From Flavobacteriales bacterium (GTDB taxonomy: Bacteria; Bacteroidota; Bacteroidia; Flavobacteriales_F; PHOS-HE28): a stretch of 64,000 nt of DNA. Shown here piece after piece: positions 1 through 8,197 of this stretch; position 1 is the stretch's first letter; each line of letters begins with the position of its first letter. The DNA is taken from positions 451,001 through 515,000 of the forward strand of contig JADJQW010000003.1 of NCBI GenBank assembly GCA_016712535.1, given 5' to 3'. The notes beneath the pieces were generated by a model. It saw only the letters and a list, made by a program, of their open reading frames with translations, had not been told where the DNA came from and made no database searches. A program made the translations under genes and the position numbers.

Positions 1-1326
1 ACGGGTTGGGCGATCGCCTTGCTCACCGCTCATCATGCTTGGCCGCAGCCATCCCGGTTGGTTTCCGCGTGCAATGGCACAGACATCATCGTGGAGGTCT
101 CGGGTGCTGGACAGGGAGCAGGCCCGGTGATGCGTGCCATCTGGAGATCGGCCCGGGACCCGGGCACTGCCTTCGAGCTGCAGCGCCTGAGCGATGCGCC
201 TGCTGAGGATGCGGTCATGCTCGACAGGCTGGTTGAATCGGCGATCGGAGCCTACTTGGATGCGCGCGTCCATTTCACCAAGCAAGGCGTGAAGAGCGAT
301 CTGCCGGCTGAAGCCATGGCCACCGATATTGATGCATTGATCGCGGCAGCGGTTTTCCAACTGCATCCAGGTTCGGATCGCGTTGCGCTGAGCCCCAGCA
401 CGCGCGGCCAGTTGGAGCGCCTGACGCGGATCGATTGGAGCAACGCCCGATTCGGCGTGGATGGAGGCGCGGAACAGGACAAATACCTGGCGGTGTATTA
501 CTACGTGCGCAGCCAGCGGCAGGAACTCGAGCGGCAGCTGCGGGCCGACCTGCTTCCATTGAGCCAGTTGAATGTGCTCGGGGCTGAGCCAATCCCGCCG
601 GGACAAGCCGAACGCATCAACAGCACCTGCGGCACCGTGTTCGACCAGGAGAACTACCTCTGCGCCCTTGACCTGCGCATGGCTGACACCGGCGGCGGGG
701 CGGGATCGGATCCCGAGTTAGCCGGGGGCCTCCTGCAGGGAATTGCCGATCGCGCCGTCCCCGATTCCATCGGAACCGCTTCCGGCGCTGTCCCATCATC
801 GCGCATTCGCAAGCGGGACCGTTGGCTGAAGCAGGAGCTCGACGCCATCAACCAGCGCATCGACCGCATGGACCAGCGCCAGGAGCTCTGGGAGCTGCGC
901 GACCGCATGGAGGACATGGAAGACCGACTCACCGGGTTGGAGATCGACATGAAGGATGCACGTGCGCGTGGTAACGAGGAGAACCCCTCCGCCAATCTCG
1001 CAGCGCTCACCGGCCGCAACCTCGCCGTCCGGTTCGGGCGGAACAGCACCTCGCTCGAGCCGGATCAGCGCGTTCTGCTCAATGAGGTCTTCGAGCAATT
1101 GGCCCGATCACCGCAGGACAAAGTCCTCATCACCGGCTATACCGATCGCAGCGGTGATCCTGCACGCAACCTCTGGCTCAGCGAGCAGCGCGCGAAGGCC
1201 GTCCGGGGCTACCTCCTATCACGGGGCATCGACGGCGACCGCCTGCTGGTGAATTATTACGGCGACAGCCGCAGCTTGGGGCGCGATCCCGGAGAGCGGC
1301 GCGTGGAACTGGAGTGGCTGCGCTGA
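1..1326 (+). CDS. OmpA-family outer membrane/peptidoglycan-associated protein (5' end outside window)
   Basis: The frame is open to the left edge, so the N-terminus is missing; the earliest visible residues (GWAIALLTAHHAWP) may be part of a signal peptide. The last ~110 residues form an OmpA-like domain: a beta strand NLAVRFGRNST, then ITGYTDRSGDPARN, then LSEQRAKAVRGYLLSRGI and a final RRVELEWLR strand. This is the usual diaminopimelate-binding fold that anchors envelope proteins to peptidoglycan. A coiled-coil-like charged stretch (RDRMEDMEDRLTGLEIDMKD) precedes it, probably a periplasmic spacer. The region before that has no family I recognise. It converges with the membrane protein at 1333, leaving only 6 bp. 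Confidence 0.75.
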   Translation, partial: TGWAIALLTAHHAWPQPSRLVSACNGTDIIVEVSGAGQGAGPVMRAIWRSARDPGTAFELQRLSDAPAEDAVMLDRLVESAIGAYLDARVHFTKQGVKSDLPAEAMATDIDALIAAAVFQLHPGSDRVALSPSTRGQLERLTRIDWSNARFGVDGGAEQDKYLAVYYYVRSQRQELERQLRADLLPLSQLNVLGAEPIPPGQAERINSTCGTVFDQENYLCALDLRMADTGGGAGSDPELAGGLLQGIADRAVPDSIGTASGAVPSSRIRKRDRWLKQELDAINQRIDRMDQRQELWELRDRMEDMEDRLTGLEIDMKDARARGNEENPSANLAALTGRNLAVRFGRNSTSLEPDQRVLLNEVFEQLARSPQDKVLITGYTDRSGDPARNLWLSEQRAKAVRGYLLSRGIDGDRLLVNYYGDSRSLGRDPGERRVELEWLR

Positions 1327-1332
1327 TCGGGC

Positions 1333-2256
1333 TCAGATCGCATCGAAAGCCTCGATCCGCGAGCGCAGGCCGCGCCCTTCGGTCTCTTCAACGCGGCTGC
1401 AGAGCTTCAGCACCATGCACGCGCAAGGAAGCGGATAGGTGAAGAGCATCACCCCGAACTGCAATCCGAAGAACACCGACATCACGATCGGCATCACCGA
1501 GTTCATCGCCTCTGGATCGCCGGATGCACCCAGGAACATCAAGAGCATCATCACCACAACGCCCAGGATCTGCACGATGTAGCCGATCGCGCCCACGATC
1601 AGGCCCATCACCATCGAGACCCCGAGCGTGGGCCAGAAGTCCCCGCGCACCAGCATGAATGAACGCCGCATCGCCGAAGCCACGCCCATGCGCTCAACGG
1701 CCTGTGCTGCGCTCGCGAGCGATGCGTAGGTGGTGACGGCCAGGACGGCGGCTATCATGCCCATGACGGCCACTACGCTGAGCACCGGCTCCTCCAGCAG
1801 GATCAGCAAGACGAAGACCACGGCCGATCCGCCTGCCATAAGGCCCAGCAAGGTCAGGATGCCGAGATAGTGGAAGAGCCGGCCCAGCGCGCGTTTCACC
1901 AGGAAACCCGTGGTTGCTGAGCTCGACTCGCCGCGATCGTGCGCGCGGAGGAATTCATGCACCAGCGCATGCAGGAACACGATCAATAGCGCGAAGAGCA
2001 CGTATGCCGCGCCGATCATGATTCCGCCGTAGGCGAAGCGGTCGCCGCTGGATGCGAAAGGGTCTTGCGTGCGCGCCCCCATCATCTGCCCAAAGCCCCC
2101 GCCGATGAGGTAGGCCCCGAAGAGCAGGAGCGGCAGGCAGCTCACGGCGATGGCTCGGTACAAGGGCCGGCCATGCTGGCGCATCAGCGCGAAAGAGCCG
2201 CTGATCAGCTGCCCGAAATCACGCCGTTGGCGCAGCTCGAACGGCGGCTTCACCAT
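1333..2256 (-). CDS. Multi-pass inner membrane protein, function unknown
   Basis: The 307-residue product has about six hydrophobic segments (around residues 35-55, 80-100, 135-155, 160-185, 215-245, 260-285). The arrangement resembles the membrane domains of the glycerophosphodiester phosphodiesterase-associated/DUF975-type proteins, but no catalytic motif is visible. The N-terminus (PPFELRQRRDFGQLI) is an amphipathic cytoplasmic segment typical of these proteins. It lies 7 bp downstream of the ferredoxin gene on the same strand, so the two are probably co-transcribed. No function can be assigned from the sequence. Confidence 0.65.
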   Translation of the reverse strand: MVKPPFELRQRRDFGQLISGSFALMRQHGRPLYRAIAVSCLPLLLFGAYLIGGGFGQMMGARTQDPFASSGDRFAYGGIMIGAAYVLFALLIVFLHALVHEFLRAHDRGESSSATTGFLVKRALGRLFHYLGILTLLGLMAGGSAVVFVLLILLEEPVLSVVAVMGMIAAVLAVTTYASLASAAQAVERMGVASAMRRSFMLVRGDFWPTLGVSMVMGLIVGAIGYIVQILGVVVMMLLMFLGASGDPEAMNSVMPIVMSVFFGLQFGVMLFTYPLPCACMVLKLCSRVEETEGRGLRSRIEAFDAI

Positions 2257-2263
2257 CAGTTCG

Positions 2264-2611
2264 CTACAGGTGCATGAACTCCTTCTTGGCCATCAGCTGC
2301 TCCTTGGTCTCGCGATGGTCGGGGTCGTCCACGCAGCAATCGACCGGGCACACGGCAGCGCATTGCGGCTCGTCGTGGAACCCGGTGCATTCGGTGCATT
2401 TGTCGGCCACGATGTAGTAAACGTCCATGGTCTTAGGCGCATTGGCCGCATCGGCATCGTAGCTGTTGCCCATCGGTGTGGTCTGCGGCCCGTGGAGCGC
2501 GGTGCCATCGGCCAGCCGCCATTCAGCGCCGCCCTCATAGATGGCATTGTTGGGGCACTCCGGTTCGCAGGCGCCGCAGTTGATGCATTCGTCGGTGATC
2601 ATGATGGCCAT
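2264..2611 (-). CDS. 4Fe-4S dicluster ferredoxin
   Basis: The 115-residue protein carries two iron-sulfur motifs: CINCGACEPECP at residues 9-20 and, after a long insert, CTECTGFHDEPQCAAVCP near residue 75. This is the YfhL-like/dicluster ferredoxin of low-potential electron transfer, and the long loop between the second pair of cysteines is normal for that family. It is divergent from the LuxC-type acyl-CoA reductase at 2683, a neighbour pair I recall as common in Bacteroidota. Electron donation to an acyl-CoA or lipid pathway is inferred only. A -7-like box TATCTTCG lies at 2638-2645 on this strand. Confidence 0.88.
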   Translation of the reverse strand: MAIMITDECINCGACEPECPNNAIYEGGAEWRLADGTALHGPQTTPMGNSYDADAANAPKTMDVYYIVADKCTECTGFHDEPQCAAVCPVDCCVDDPDHRETKEQLMAKKEFMHL

Positions 2612-2623
2612 GGTGGTGCGGGA

Positions 2624-2645
2624 TACTTTTAGCGCCGCGAAGATA
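2624..2645. promoter_or_regulatory. Overlapping divergent promoter boxes (acyl-CoA reductase / ferredoxin)
   Basis: The plus strand has TACTTTTA at 2624-2631, pointing to the gene at 2683. The minus strand has TATCTTCG at 2638-2645, pointing to the ferredoxin. Both resemble the Bacteroidota -7 consensus TAnnTTTG. Their cores are only 6 bp apart, so RNA polymerase could probably occupy only one at a time. No clear -33 TTG element is seen for either. Confidence 0.4.
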
Positions 2646-2682
2646 GCCGGGCGGATCGGCGCGATGTGACCACCAGAGGAGC

Positions 2683-3744
2683 ATGAACGGATCGGAACAA
2701 CGGCGATCGGCGCTCGAGCAGCTCGGCGCGGTGATGCATGCTCTGGGCGCAGGGTCCGCTTGGCCGGGGCATTCCATCGGTCTTTCGGAGATTGAGTTCG
2801 GCACGCTGGATTCCCTCATCCGCAGGGCGCAGCAGCATTCCGGCTGGGCCACGGAGGAGAATGTGCGCTTCGCGCTCGGCGCTTGGGCCCAATCGCTGGC
2901 CGGTGCCTCGCTTGCGGAATGGCTGGCTCGTTATCCTGAGCTTCAGTCCAGCGAGGTCCGGCCAAGGACCATCGGCCTCATCCTCGCGGGCAATGTGCCG
3001 CTGGTCGGGCTTCACGATGTCATCACCGTGTTCCTCTCGGGCCATCGGGCTCGGATCAAATGCTCTTCGCAGGAGCCGGAGTTGATTCCCGCGCTGCTGG
3101 GGGTGCTCGACCATTTCCTGCCCGGCACCTCCGAACGCCTCATCACGCTGACGGGGAAGCTCGGGGAGGTGGATGCGCTGATCGCCACCGGCAGCGACAA
3201 CACCGCCCGGTACTTCGATCACTATTTCAGGCATGTGCCGCGCATCGTGCGCAAGAGCCGCGTGAGCATCGCCGTGCTCGATGGCACCGAGACCGATGGA
3301 CAGCTGGCCGCATTGGGCGAGGATGTGTTCCGCTATTTCGGACTGGGCTGCCGAAACGTGAGCAAATTGCTGGTGCCGCGCAGCTTCGACCTCGATCGGA
3401 TATTCAGGGCCTTCTACCCCTGGTCGGCGATCGTCCACCACAACAAGTACGGCAACAACTACGACTACACGCGCGCGCTCTGGCTGCTCGACCGCGTGCC
3501 TTTCCTCGAGAACGGCTTCTTGCTCATGAAGGAGGATGCCGCATTGGCGAGCCCGGTTGCGGCGCTCTTCTACCAGCGCTACGACCGCAAGGAAGAGGCG
3601 CTCGCGTACATCGAGGCCAACCAGCAGAAGATCCAGTGCGTGGTGGCGCGCGATGGCATCGCCTTCGGGGAGGCCCAGCACCCGGCCCTGAGCGACTACG
3701 CTGATGGAGTGGATACCCTTCGTTTCCTGCTCGGGTTGGGCTGA
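2683..3744 (+). CDS. Acyl-CoA reductase, LuxC family
   Basis: The 353-residue protein matches the LuxC/acyl-CoA reductase family, which reduces fatty acyl groups to aldehydes through a cysteine-bound acyl intermediate. The diagnostic segment FGLGCRNVSKLLVP (about residues 217-230) contains the expected catalytic cysteine. The nucleotide-binding fold shows as TIGLILAGNVPLVGLHD and LIATGSDNTARYF. The ATG is preceded by GAGGAG at good spacing, which supports the start. It is shorter than bacterial luminescence LuxC (~480 residues), as usual for Bacteroidota members. There are no luxD/E or lux genes nearby, so a role in lipid metabolism is more likely. It abuts the convergent gene at 3745 with no gap. 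Confidence 0.88.
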   Translation: MNGSEQRRSALEQLGAVMHALGAGSAWPGHSIGLSEIEFGTLDSLIRRAQQHSGWATEENVRFALGAWAQSLAGASLAEWLARYPELQSSEVRPRTIGLILAGNVPLVGLHDVITVFLSGHRARIKCSSQEPELIPALLGVLDHFLPGTSERLITLTGKLGEVDALIATGSDNTARYFDHYFRHVPRIVRKSRVSIAVLDGTETDGQLAALGEDVFRYFGLGCRNVSKLLVPRSFDLDRIFRAFYPWSAIVHHNKYGNNYDYTRALWLLDRVPFLENGFLLMKEDAALASPVAALFYQRYDRKEEALAYIEANQQKIQCVVARDGIAFGEAQHPALSDYADGVDTLRFLLGLG

Positions 3745-5223
3745 TCAGGGCACATAGTCGTAGCAGCCCAGGTCGGGCAGTCCATCTGCGCCCCGTGCCA
3801 CGCCGTCCAGATCGAGGAAGGGGCCTGCGCCGTCGGCCTTGTCCCGGGCAAAGGCTGAGGAAGTGAGGTGGAAGTCGCGGTCGGTCACGCTCACGAAGCC
3901 GTGGTTCTGGTTCCGGTAGATGTTCAGCGGGTCGAAGAAATCGCCGGTCGTGCTCTGATCGGTCTTCAGCATCATGCGGTCGAAGAGAAGGTCCGGCGTG
4001 GCCAGCGCATCGAACTCGAGCTTGAACTCGTTGGTGTTCGCTCCATGGATGATGCTGTTCTTGAATACGCTGGTGTCGATGTCCCGGACCTGCAAAGTGC
4101 CGGTGATGTCCGCGTAAGTGTTGGTCATGATGAAAGCCGGCGTGTTGCGGATGCCGTAGCTCCAGTAGTTGGCCACGGTCATGTGCCGGAACCGGTACGC
4201 GCCGCCACCGGTGAGCGCCAGGCAATATTGACCGCAATCACTCACCAGCAGGTTGGCGGCATCGATCCGGTAATTGCGGCTCAGTATCCCCGCGGCGCTG
4301 CAGTTGCGGATCTTCACGTCCTCCAGGATCAGCTTGGCCTGGCTGGTCACCGCATCTGGCACTCCAGGCCAGGTCTCGCATTGCACGCCCACCAACGCGT
4401 TCTTGATGACGACATTCTTCAACTTGTTGTCGCCGCCGGCCGGGCCATCGTTGATCCAGATCCGATCCCACTGGCCGGGCAATTCGGCATAGAGCGCCTC
4501 GAGGCGGTCGCTTTGGAAGGTGATCGGACTGCTCACATCGCCATTGGCTTCGATCTGTCCCCATCGATAGATCCACAGGCCGCCTCCGCCATGAACATGC
4601 ACGCGGACACCAGGGTCGATGATGAGCTTGCTGCAGGAGTCGACCACCGCATAACCGTAGATCACGTAGGGCTTGTCGTTTGGCCAGGTCACGGTCTCGC
4701 AGATGCTGTTGCCATTGTCATCGAGCCCTGCGATGATGCTGTAGGCGGGCAGGCCGCTTGGGAAATTGTCGGGCCTGAAGTAGTGCGCATCCTGCCCCCA
4801 AGCAACCAGTTTCACCTTCTGTTCGGTGCCGTTGGTGAGGAACACGATGTGGTCCTCATGGATCAGCGGAGTGCTCTGCCCGGTCTGGTCCAGGCTCGCT
4901 TCCACGAAGACATAAATGCTGTCGCCTCCCAGGATCTCCACATCCTGGAAACTGGTGCCTGCGGCGCCATCGACATTGATCCGGAAGGGGGAGGGGCTGC
5001 CGCCTTCGAGAGCGATATCGACCCGCACCCCTTGCGAATCGGGGTTGCGCACCCGGAATCGCTTGGTCACCGAGAAGGGGTTCTGGGTAAAAACGGTGTC
5101 GAACAGCACCTCGGCCTGGCTGAAATCCAAGGTCACGGGGTCGTCCGTGAAGAGCTTGTCCTTGCGGCAATTGACCAGCAGTACTGCAGCAGCTAGGAAG
5201 GGGAGGAGGCGGGTGAGCTTCAA
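3745..5223 (-). CDS. Right-handed beta-helix lipoprotein
   Basis: A TTG start at 5221-5223 gives MKLTRLLPFLAAAVLLVNC, a clean lipoprotein signal peptide with the cysteine at residue 19. In-frame ATG/ATA codons at 5256 and 5277 give longer, less signal-like N-termini. A -7 box CATATTTG at 5230-5237 sits inside that upstream stretch, so transcripts probably begin at about the TTG; this favours the short form. The mature protein has an Ig-like beta region (VTKRFRVRNPDSQGVRVDI) followed by repeated helix rungs, as in pectate-lyase-like parallel beta-helix surface proteins. It ends DLGCYDYVP, as in choice-of-anchor-Q-type proteins. It has no T9SS sorting domain; outer membrane lipid anchoring is inferred. 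Confidence 0.7.
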   Translation of the reverse strand: MKLTRLLPFLAAAVLLVNCRKDKLFTDDPVTLDFSQAEVLFDTVFTQNPFSVTKRFRVRNPDSQGVRVDIALEGGSPSPFRINVDGAAGTSFQDVEILGGDSIYVFVEASLDQTGQSTPLIHEDHIVFLTNGTEQKVKLVAWGQDAHYFRPDNFPSGLPAYSIIAGLDDNGNSICETVTWPNDKPYVIYGYAVVDSCSKLIIDPGVRVHVHGGGGLWIYRWGQIEANGDVSSPITFQSDRLEALYAELPGQWDRIWINDGPAGGDNKLKNVVIKNALVGVQCETWPGVPDAVTSQAKLILEDVKIRNCSAAGILSRNYRIDAANLLVSDCGQYCLALTGGGAYRFRHMTVANYWSYGIRNTPAFIMTNTYADITGTLQVRDIDTSVFKNSIIHGANTNEFKLEFDALATPDLLFDRMMLKTDQSTTGDFFDPLNIYRNQNHGFVSVTDRDFHLTSSAFARDKADGAGPFLDLDGVARGADGLPDLGCYDYVP

Positions 5224-5229
5224 GGCGGG

Positions 5230-5237
5230 CAAATATG
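5230..5237 (-). promoter_or_regulatory. -7 promoter box of the beta-helix lipoprotein gene
   Basis: CATATTTG on the minus strand lies 6 nt before a TTG codon that opens a perfect lipoprotein signal peptide. It fits the Bacteroidota -7 pattern with C for the first T. It predicts a leaderless transcript. Confidence 0.4.
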
Positions 5238-5299
5238 GCCGGAACCGAATGCCCATACGCACGGTCGGGCAGATCATTGCCTAAGGGTGTCTCCGGAGC

Positions 5300-5329
5300 T
5301 TGCCTGAATGAGGTTAACAGCTACATTTG
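5300..5329 (+). promoter_or_regulatory. Promoter of rpmE2
   Basis: TTG at 5300-5302, 19 bp, then TACATTTG at 5322-5329 is an excellent match to the Bacteroidota TTG/TAnnTTTG promoter. It leaves a 40-nt leader before the L31 start codon. Confidence 0.65.
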
Positions 5330-5369
5330 CGCCCCGCTCGCAGGAGGGCGGCATTAACGAGACAAGGCC

Positions 5370-5654
5370 ATGAAGAAAGGCATCCATCCCGAGAACTACC
5401 GCACGGTGGTTTTCAAGGACATGAGCAACGAGTACATGTTCCTCGGCAAGAGCTGCGCTGCCACCAAGGACAGCATGAAATGGGAGGACGGCAACGAGTA
5501 CCCCCTGATCAAGCTCGACATCAGCTACACCAGCCATCCCTTCTACACCGGCAAGATGATGCTGGTCGACACCGCAGGCCGCGTGGACAAGTTCAAGAAG
5601 CGCTTCGCCAGGCACACCGAGAAGCGTGACGCAGCGGCTTCCTCTGCCGAATAA
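5370..5654 (+). CDS. rpmE2: 50S ribosomal protein L31 type B
   Basis: The 94-residue protein starts MKKGIHPENYRTVVFKDMS and contains DISYTSHPFYTGK and GRVDKFKKRF, the diagnostic signature of bacterial L31 type B. It lacks the paired zinc-binding CxxC cysteines of type A and has only one cysteine (SCAATK), so it is the zinc-independent form. L31 bridges the two ribosomal subunits at the central protuberance. The gene is a single transcription unit: a strong promoter upstream and a Rho-independent terminator 17 nt after the stop codon. Confidence 0.97.
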   Translation: MKKGIHPENYRTVVFKDMSNEYMFLGKSCAATKDSMKWEDGNEYPLIKLDISYTSHPFYTGKMMLVDTAGRVDKFKKRFARHTEKRDAAASSAE

Positions 5655-5671
5655 GGCACGACCCTGAAATG

Positions 5672-5698
5672 AAAAGCCCCCGGCGACGGGGGCTTTTT
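5672..5698 (+). terminator. Rho-independent terminator of rpmE2
   Basis: A perfect stem AAAAGCCCCCG / CGGGGGCTTTT closes a GCGA tetraloop and ends in a T run. It also has A-rich flanks, so it could serve the convergent gene at 5717 from the other strand. Confidence 0.92.
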
Positions 5699-5716
5699 CG
5701 TTGTTCGATATGCCGG

Positions 5717-6313
5717 TCAAACCCGGTGCTTGTCTTCTTTGCCCACCCCGGCACGGATCATTTCCAGCGCCTGTGCGATACGGCGCTTCCGGGTCTCGTC
5801 CTGCTTGGCGTCGGTGACCCATTCCACGTATTCCTTCTTATGGGAGTAGCTGAAATTCTCCCAGTGCGCCCACGCTTCCTCATCCTTCTTCAGGCAATTC
5901 TCCAGTTCGGGCGGCACCACGAGGGCTTTCCGGGCGGGCTTGGCGTCTGATAGCTTGGCTCCGCTCATGTTCACCTTCACGGCTTGCTTCACCAGATCAA
6001 CGAAAGCGGCCTCGTTGATGGTGTCCGTTTCACGCAGCTTGTAGGAGCGCATGCCCTTGGCATCGTCCTTCTCGAAGAGCTTATTCGGGTCCTTGATCAG
6101 CGCGCCCTTGTGGAACCACACGGCCACGTGCTCCTTGAAGGCTTGCAGGCCGATCATGATGCCATCATGGTCGAAATGCGGGCTGTTCCATTTCCAGGTC
6201 TCCTCGATCTCCTCATCCACGGTGTGGATCAATTGCCGCAGCCGCACCAGCATCTTCCGCTGCCATTCCGGGCGTTCGGCGATGTACAGGTTTATCTGTT
6301 CCTGAGGGAGCAT
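5717..6313 (-). CDS. YdeI/OmpD-associated family protein (DUF1801 + OmdA domains)
   Basis: The 198-residue product has an N-terminal DUF1801 domain (about 5-110, with EETWKWNSPHFDHDGIM and HVAVWFHKGALI). A C-terminal OmdA-type domain follows (about 130-195, PPELENCLKKDEEAWAHWENFSYSHKKEYVEWV). This two-domain form is widespread in Bacteroidota; the family is poorly characterised and has been linked to bacteriocin or stress protection. I chose the ATG at 6313. A TTG 24 nt upstream (6337) is in frame, but it overlaps the box TAGCTTG at 6335-6341 that may be the promoter. Confidence 0.82.
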   Translation of the reverse strand: MLPQEQINLYIAERPEWQRKMLVRLRQLIHTVDEEIEETWKWNSPHFDHDGIMIGLQAFKEHVAVWFHKGALIKDPNKLFEKDDAKGMRSYKLRETDTINEAAFVDLVKQAVKVNMSGAKLSDAKPARKALVVPPELENCLKKDEEAWAHWENFSYSHKKEYVEWVTDAKQDETRKRRIAQALEMIRAGVGKEDKHRV

Positions 6314-6385
6314 GGAGCAGGCGTTTAGGTCGGCCAAGCTAGCATTGATGTGAAGCCAGTGCTCCGCCAGATCGACGGATGGATT

Positions 6386-7591
6386 TCAACAGCGCTCGAT
6401 GACCACGGAGTACCCCTGGCCAACGCCGATGCACATGGTGCAGAGCGCGTAACGCTTGCCAAGTGCCTGAAGCTCAATGGCTGCGGTTTGCAGGAGCCGG
6501 GCGCCGCTCATGCCCAGCGGGTGGCCCAAGGCGATAGCCCCGCCATTGGGGTTGATCCGTGGATCATCATCGGCGATGCCCAGCGAGCGGGTGCAGCTCA
6601 GAACCTGCGCCGCGAAGGCTTCATTCAGTTCGAAAAGGTCAATCTGGTCCAAGGTGAGGCCAGCACGTGCCAGCGCAAGCTTGGTGGCACTCACCGGCCC
6701 GATGCCCATGATGCGGGGCTCCACACCAACCACCGCACTGCTCACGATGCGCGCCTTGGGCACGAGGCCGTGCAGTTTCAGTGCAAGCTCACTGGCCACC
6801 AGCAGAGCGGCGGCGCCATCATTGAGCCCGCTTGCGTTACCGGCCGTTACGGTGCCGTTCTTCCGGAATGCTGGTTTCAGGGCGGAAAGTCCTTCGATCG
6901 TGGACTTGGGTTTCACGAACTCATCCTGTGCGAAGAGGACTGGATCGCCTTTCCGCTGAGGGATCGGCACCGGTGCGATCTCCTTGGCGAGCCGGCCGCT
7001 TGTTTGCGCGGCGGTTGCCTTCTGCTGGCTCCACAGCGCGAAGCGGTCCTGGTCCTCGCGCGAGATGGGGTTCGCATCGAGCAGGTTCTCGGCCGTCTCG
7101 CCCATGGCGTCGGTGCCGAATCGCTCCTTCATGCGCGGGTTCACGAAGCGCCAGCCGAAGCTGCTATCGAAGAGCTGTGCATCGCGGCCGTAGGGCGTGC
7201 TGGTCTTGCTCATCACCCAAGGGCCGCGGGTCATGTGCTCCACCCCGCCTGCGATGAAGAGCTCGCCGTTCGACGCGGCGATTGCGCGCGCCGCGCCCAC
7301 CACCGCGCTCATGCCCGAGGCGCAGAGCCGGTTCACGGTCTCTCCCGGCACGGTCACGGGCAGGCCCGCCAGCAGAAGGGCCATGCGTGCCACGTTGCGA
7401 TTGTCCTCGCCCGCTTGATTGGCGCATCCCATGATCACGTCGTCGATGGCTTCGGGGGCGAGCGCAGGGTGGCGGTTCATCAATTCGCGCAGCACATGAG
7501 CGGCAAGGTCGTCCGCACGAACGGGCGCCAAGGCCCCGGCGAAGCTGCCGATGGGCGTGCGCACGGCGTCAACGATGTAGGCTTCTTTCAT
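6386..7591 (-). CDS. paaJ: 3-oxoadipyl-CoA/3-oxo-5,6-dehydrosuberyl-CoA thiolase
   Basis: The 401-residue thiolase has the length and diagnostic segments of PaaJ/PcaF: CANQAGEDNRNVARM, ETVNRLCASGMSAV (nucleophilic Cys near residue 90), VGVEPRIMG, NPNGGAIALGHPLGMSGARL (His) and YALCTMCIGVGQG (second Cys). PaaJ performs the two thiolytic steps at the end of phenylacetate degradation, releasing acetyl-CoA and succinyl-CoA; PcaF does the last step of the beta-ketoadipate path. Its ATG directly follows the TGA of paaI. No paaABCDE, paaG, paaH, paaK or paaZ is present in the window, so the rest of the pathway is elsewhere or the enzyme serves general beta-oxidation. Confidence 0.85.
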   Translation of the reverse strand: MKEAYIVDAVRTPIGSFAGALAPVRADDLAAHVLRELMNRHPALAPEAIDDVIMGCANQAGEDNRNVARMALLLAGLPVTVPGETVNRLCASGMSAVVGAARAIAASNGELFIAGGVEHMTRGPWVMSKTSTPYGRDAQLFDSSFGWRFVNPRMKERFGTDAMGETAENLLDANPISREDQDRFALWSQQKATAAQTSGRLAKEIAPVPIPQRKGDPVLFAQDEFVKPKSTIEGLSALKPAFRKNGTVTAGNASGLNDGAAALLVASELALKLHGLVPKARIVSSAVVGVEPRIMGIGPVSATKLALARAGLTLDQIDLFELNEAFAAQVLSCTRSLGIADDDPRINPNGGAIALGHPLGMSGARLLQTAAIELQALGKRYALCTMCIGVGQGYSVVIERC

Positions 7592-8032
7592 TCAGGTCGA
7601 TTGGTGCGTTTGCGGGAACCAGGGTTTGCCCGTGCGGTAAACGGTGCCCTTGAAGAGGGCCACTTGCTCGAGGTCCTGATTGGTCACGGTGATGTAGTAG
7701 ATGGCGATGCTACGAGTAAGGCTCATCTCCTTGCTGGTGGCGGTGAGCACGTCGCCGGCTTTCACGGCCTTGGTGTGGCTGATGCTGGTCTCCACGCTCA
7801 CGCTCTGGATGCCATGGCTGTTGCTGGCGAAGGCGAGGCAGCTATCGGCAAGGGAGTAGGTGATCCCGCCATGCGCGATGGCGAAGCCATTGAGCATCTC
7901 ATCGCGCACGCTCATCCGCAGGACGCATTGCCCGGGTTCCACCTTCAGCCGCTCGATTCCGAGCCAGATGCTGAACGGGTCATGGTCATGCATGCGCGCA
8001 ACCACTTTTTCCGCGAGCTCTTGGAGCGACAT
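7592..8032 (-). CDS. paaI: Hydroxyphenylacetyl-CoA thioesterase, hotdog fold
   Basis: The 146-residue protein (MSLQELAEKVVARMHDHDPF) is a single hotdog thioesterase of the PaaI family. The catalytic region reads LNGFAIAHGGITYSLADSC, with the expected HGG and nearby acidic residue, followed by the SVSVETSISHTKAVKAGD strand. PaaI hydrolyses dead-end phenylacetate CoA thioesters to recycle CoA. Its adjacency to paaJ supports this role. The start at 8032 rather than the upstream in-frame codon at 8104 is set by homology-like length and by a -7 box, TACCTTCG, only 4 nt before the ATG. Confidence 0.85.
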   Translation of the reverse strand: MSLQELAEKVVARMHDHDPFSIWLGIERLKVEPGQCVLRMSVRDEMLNGFAIAHGGITYSLADSCLAFASNSHGIQSVSVETSISHTKAVKAGDVLTATSKEMSLTRSIAIYYITVTNQDLEQVALFKGTVYRTGKPWFPQTHQST

Positions 8033-8036
8033 GGGG

Positions 8037-8044
8037 CGAAGGTA
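8037..8044 (-). promoter_or_regulatory. -7 box of paaI-paaJ, abutting the start codon
   Basis: TACCTTCG on the minus strand ends 4 nt before the paaI ATG. Transcription from it should begin at or next to the start codon, giving a leaderless mRNA. Confidence 0.45.
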
Positions 8045-8197
8045 CCGGGCGAGAGGTTGCCGGGTCCCGTGGTTCTCTGAAGCCCGGTCTTCTGCGCACA
8101 GCATTTCCCTGACAGCCGAGCATCAGCTTCCCGGCGGATTTCCCGGTATTCGTGGTCCTTGGATCCGCGAAGAACAGGGAGCCCGAGCCATTCACGA

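Noticed and set aside
2683..3744. LuxC-type gene as part of a bioluminescence system.
   Set aside because: No luxAB, luxD or luxE homologue is nearby, and the short Bacteroidota form is widespread in non-luminous bacteria.
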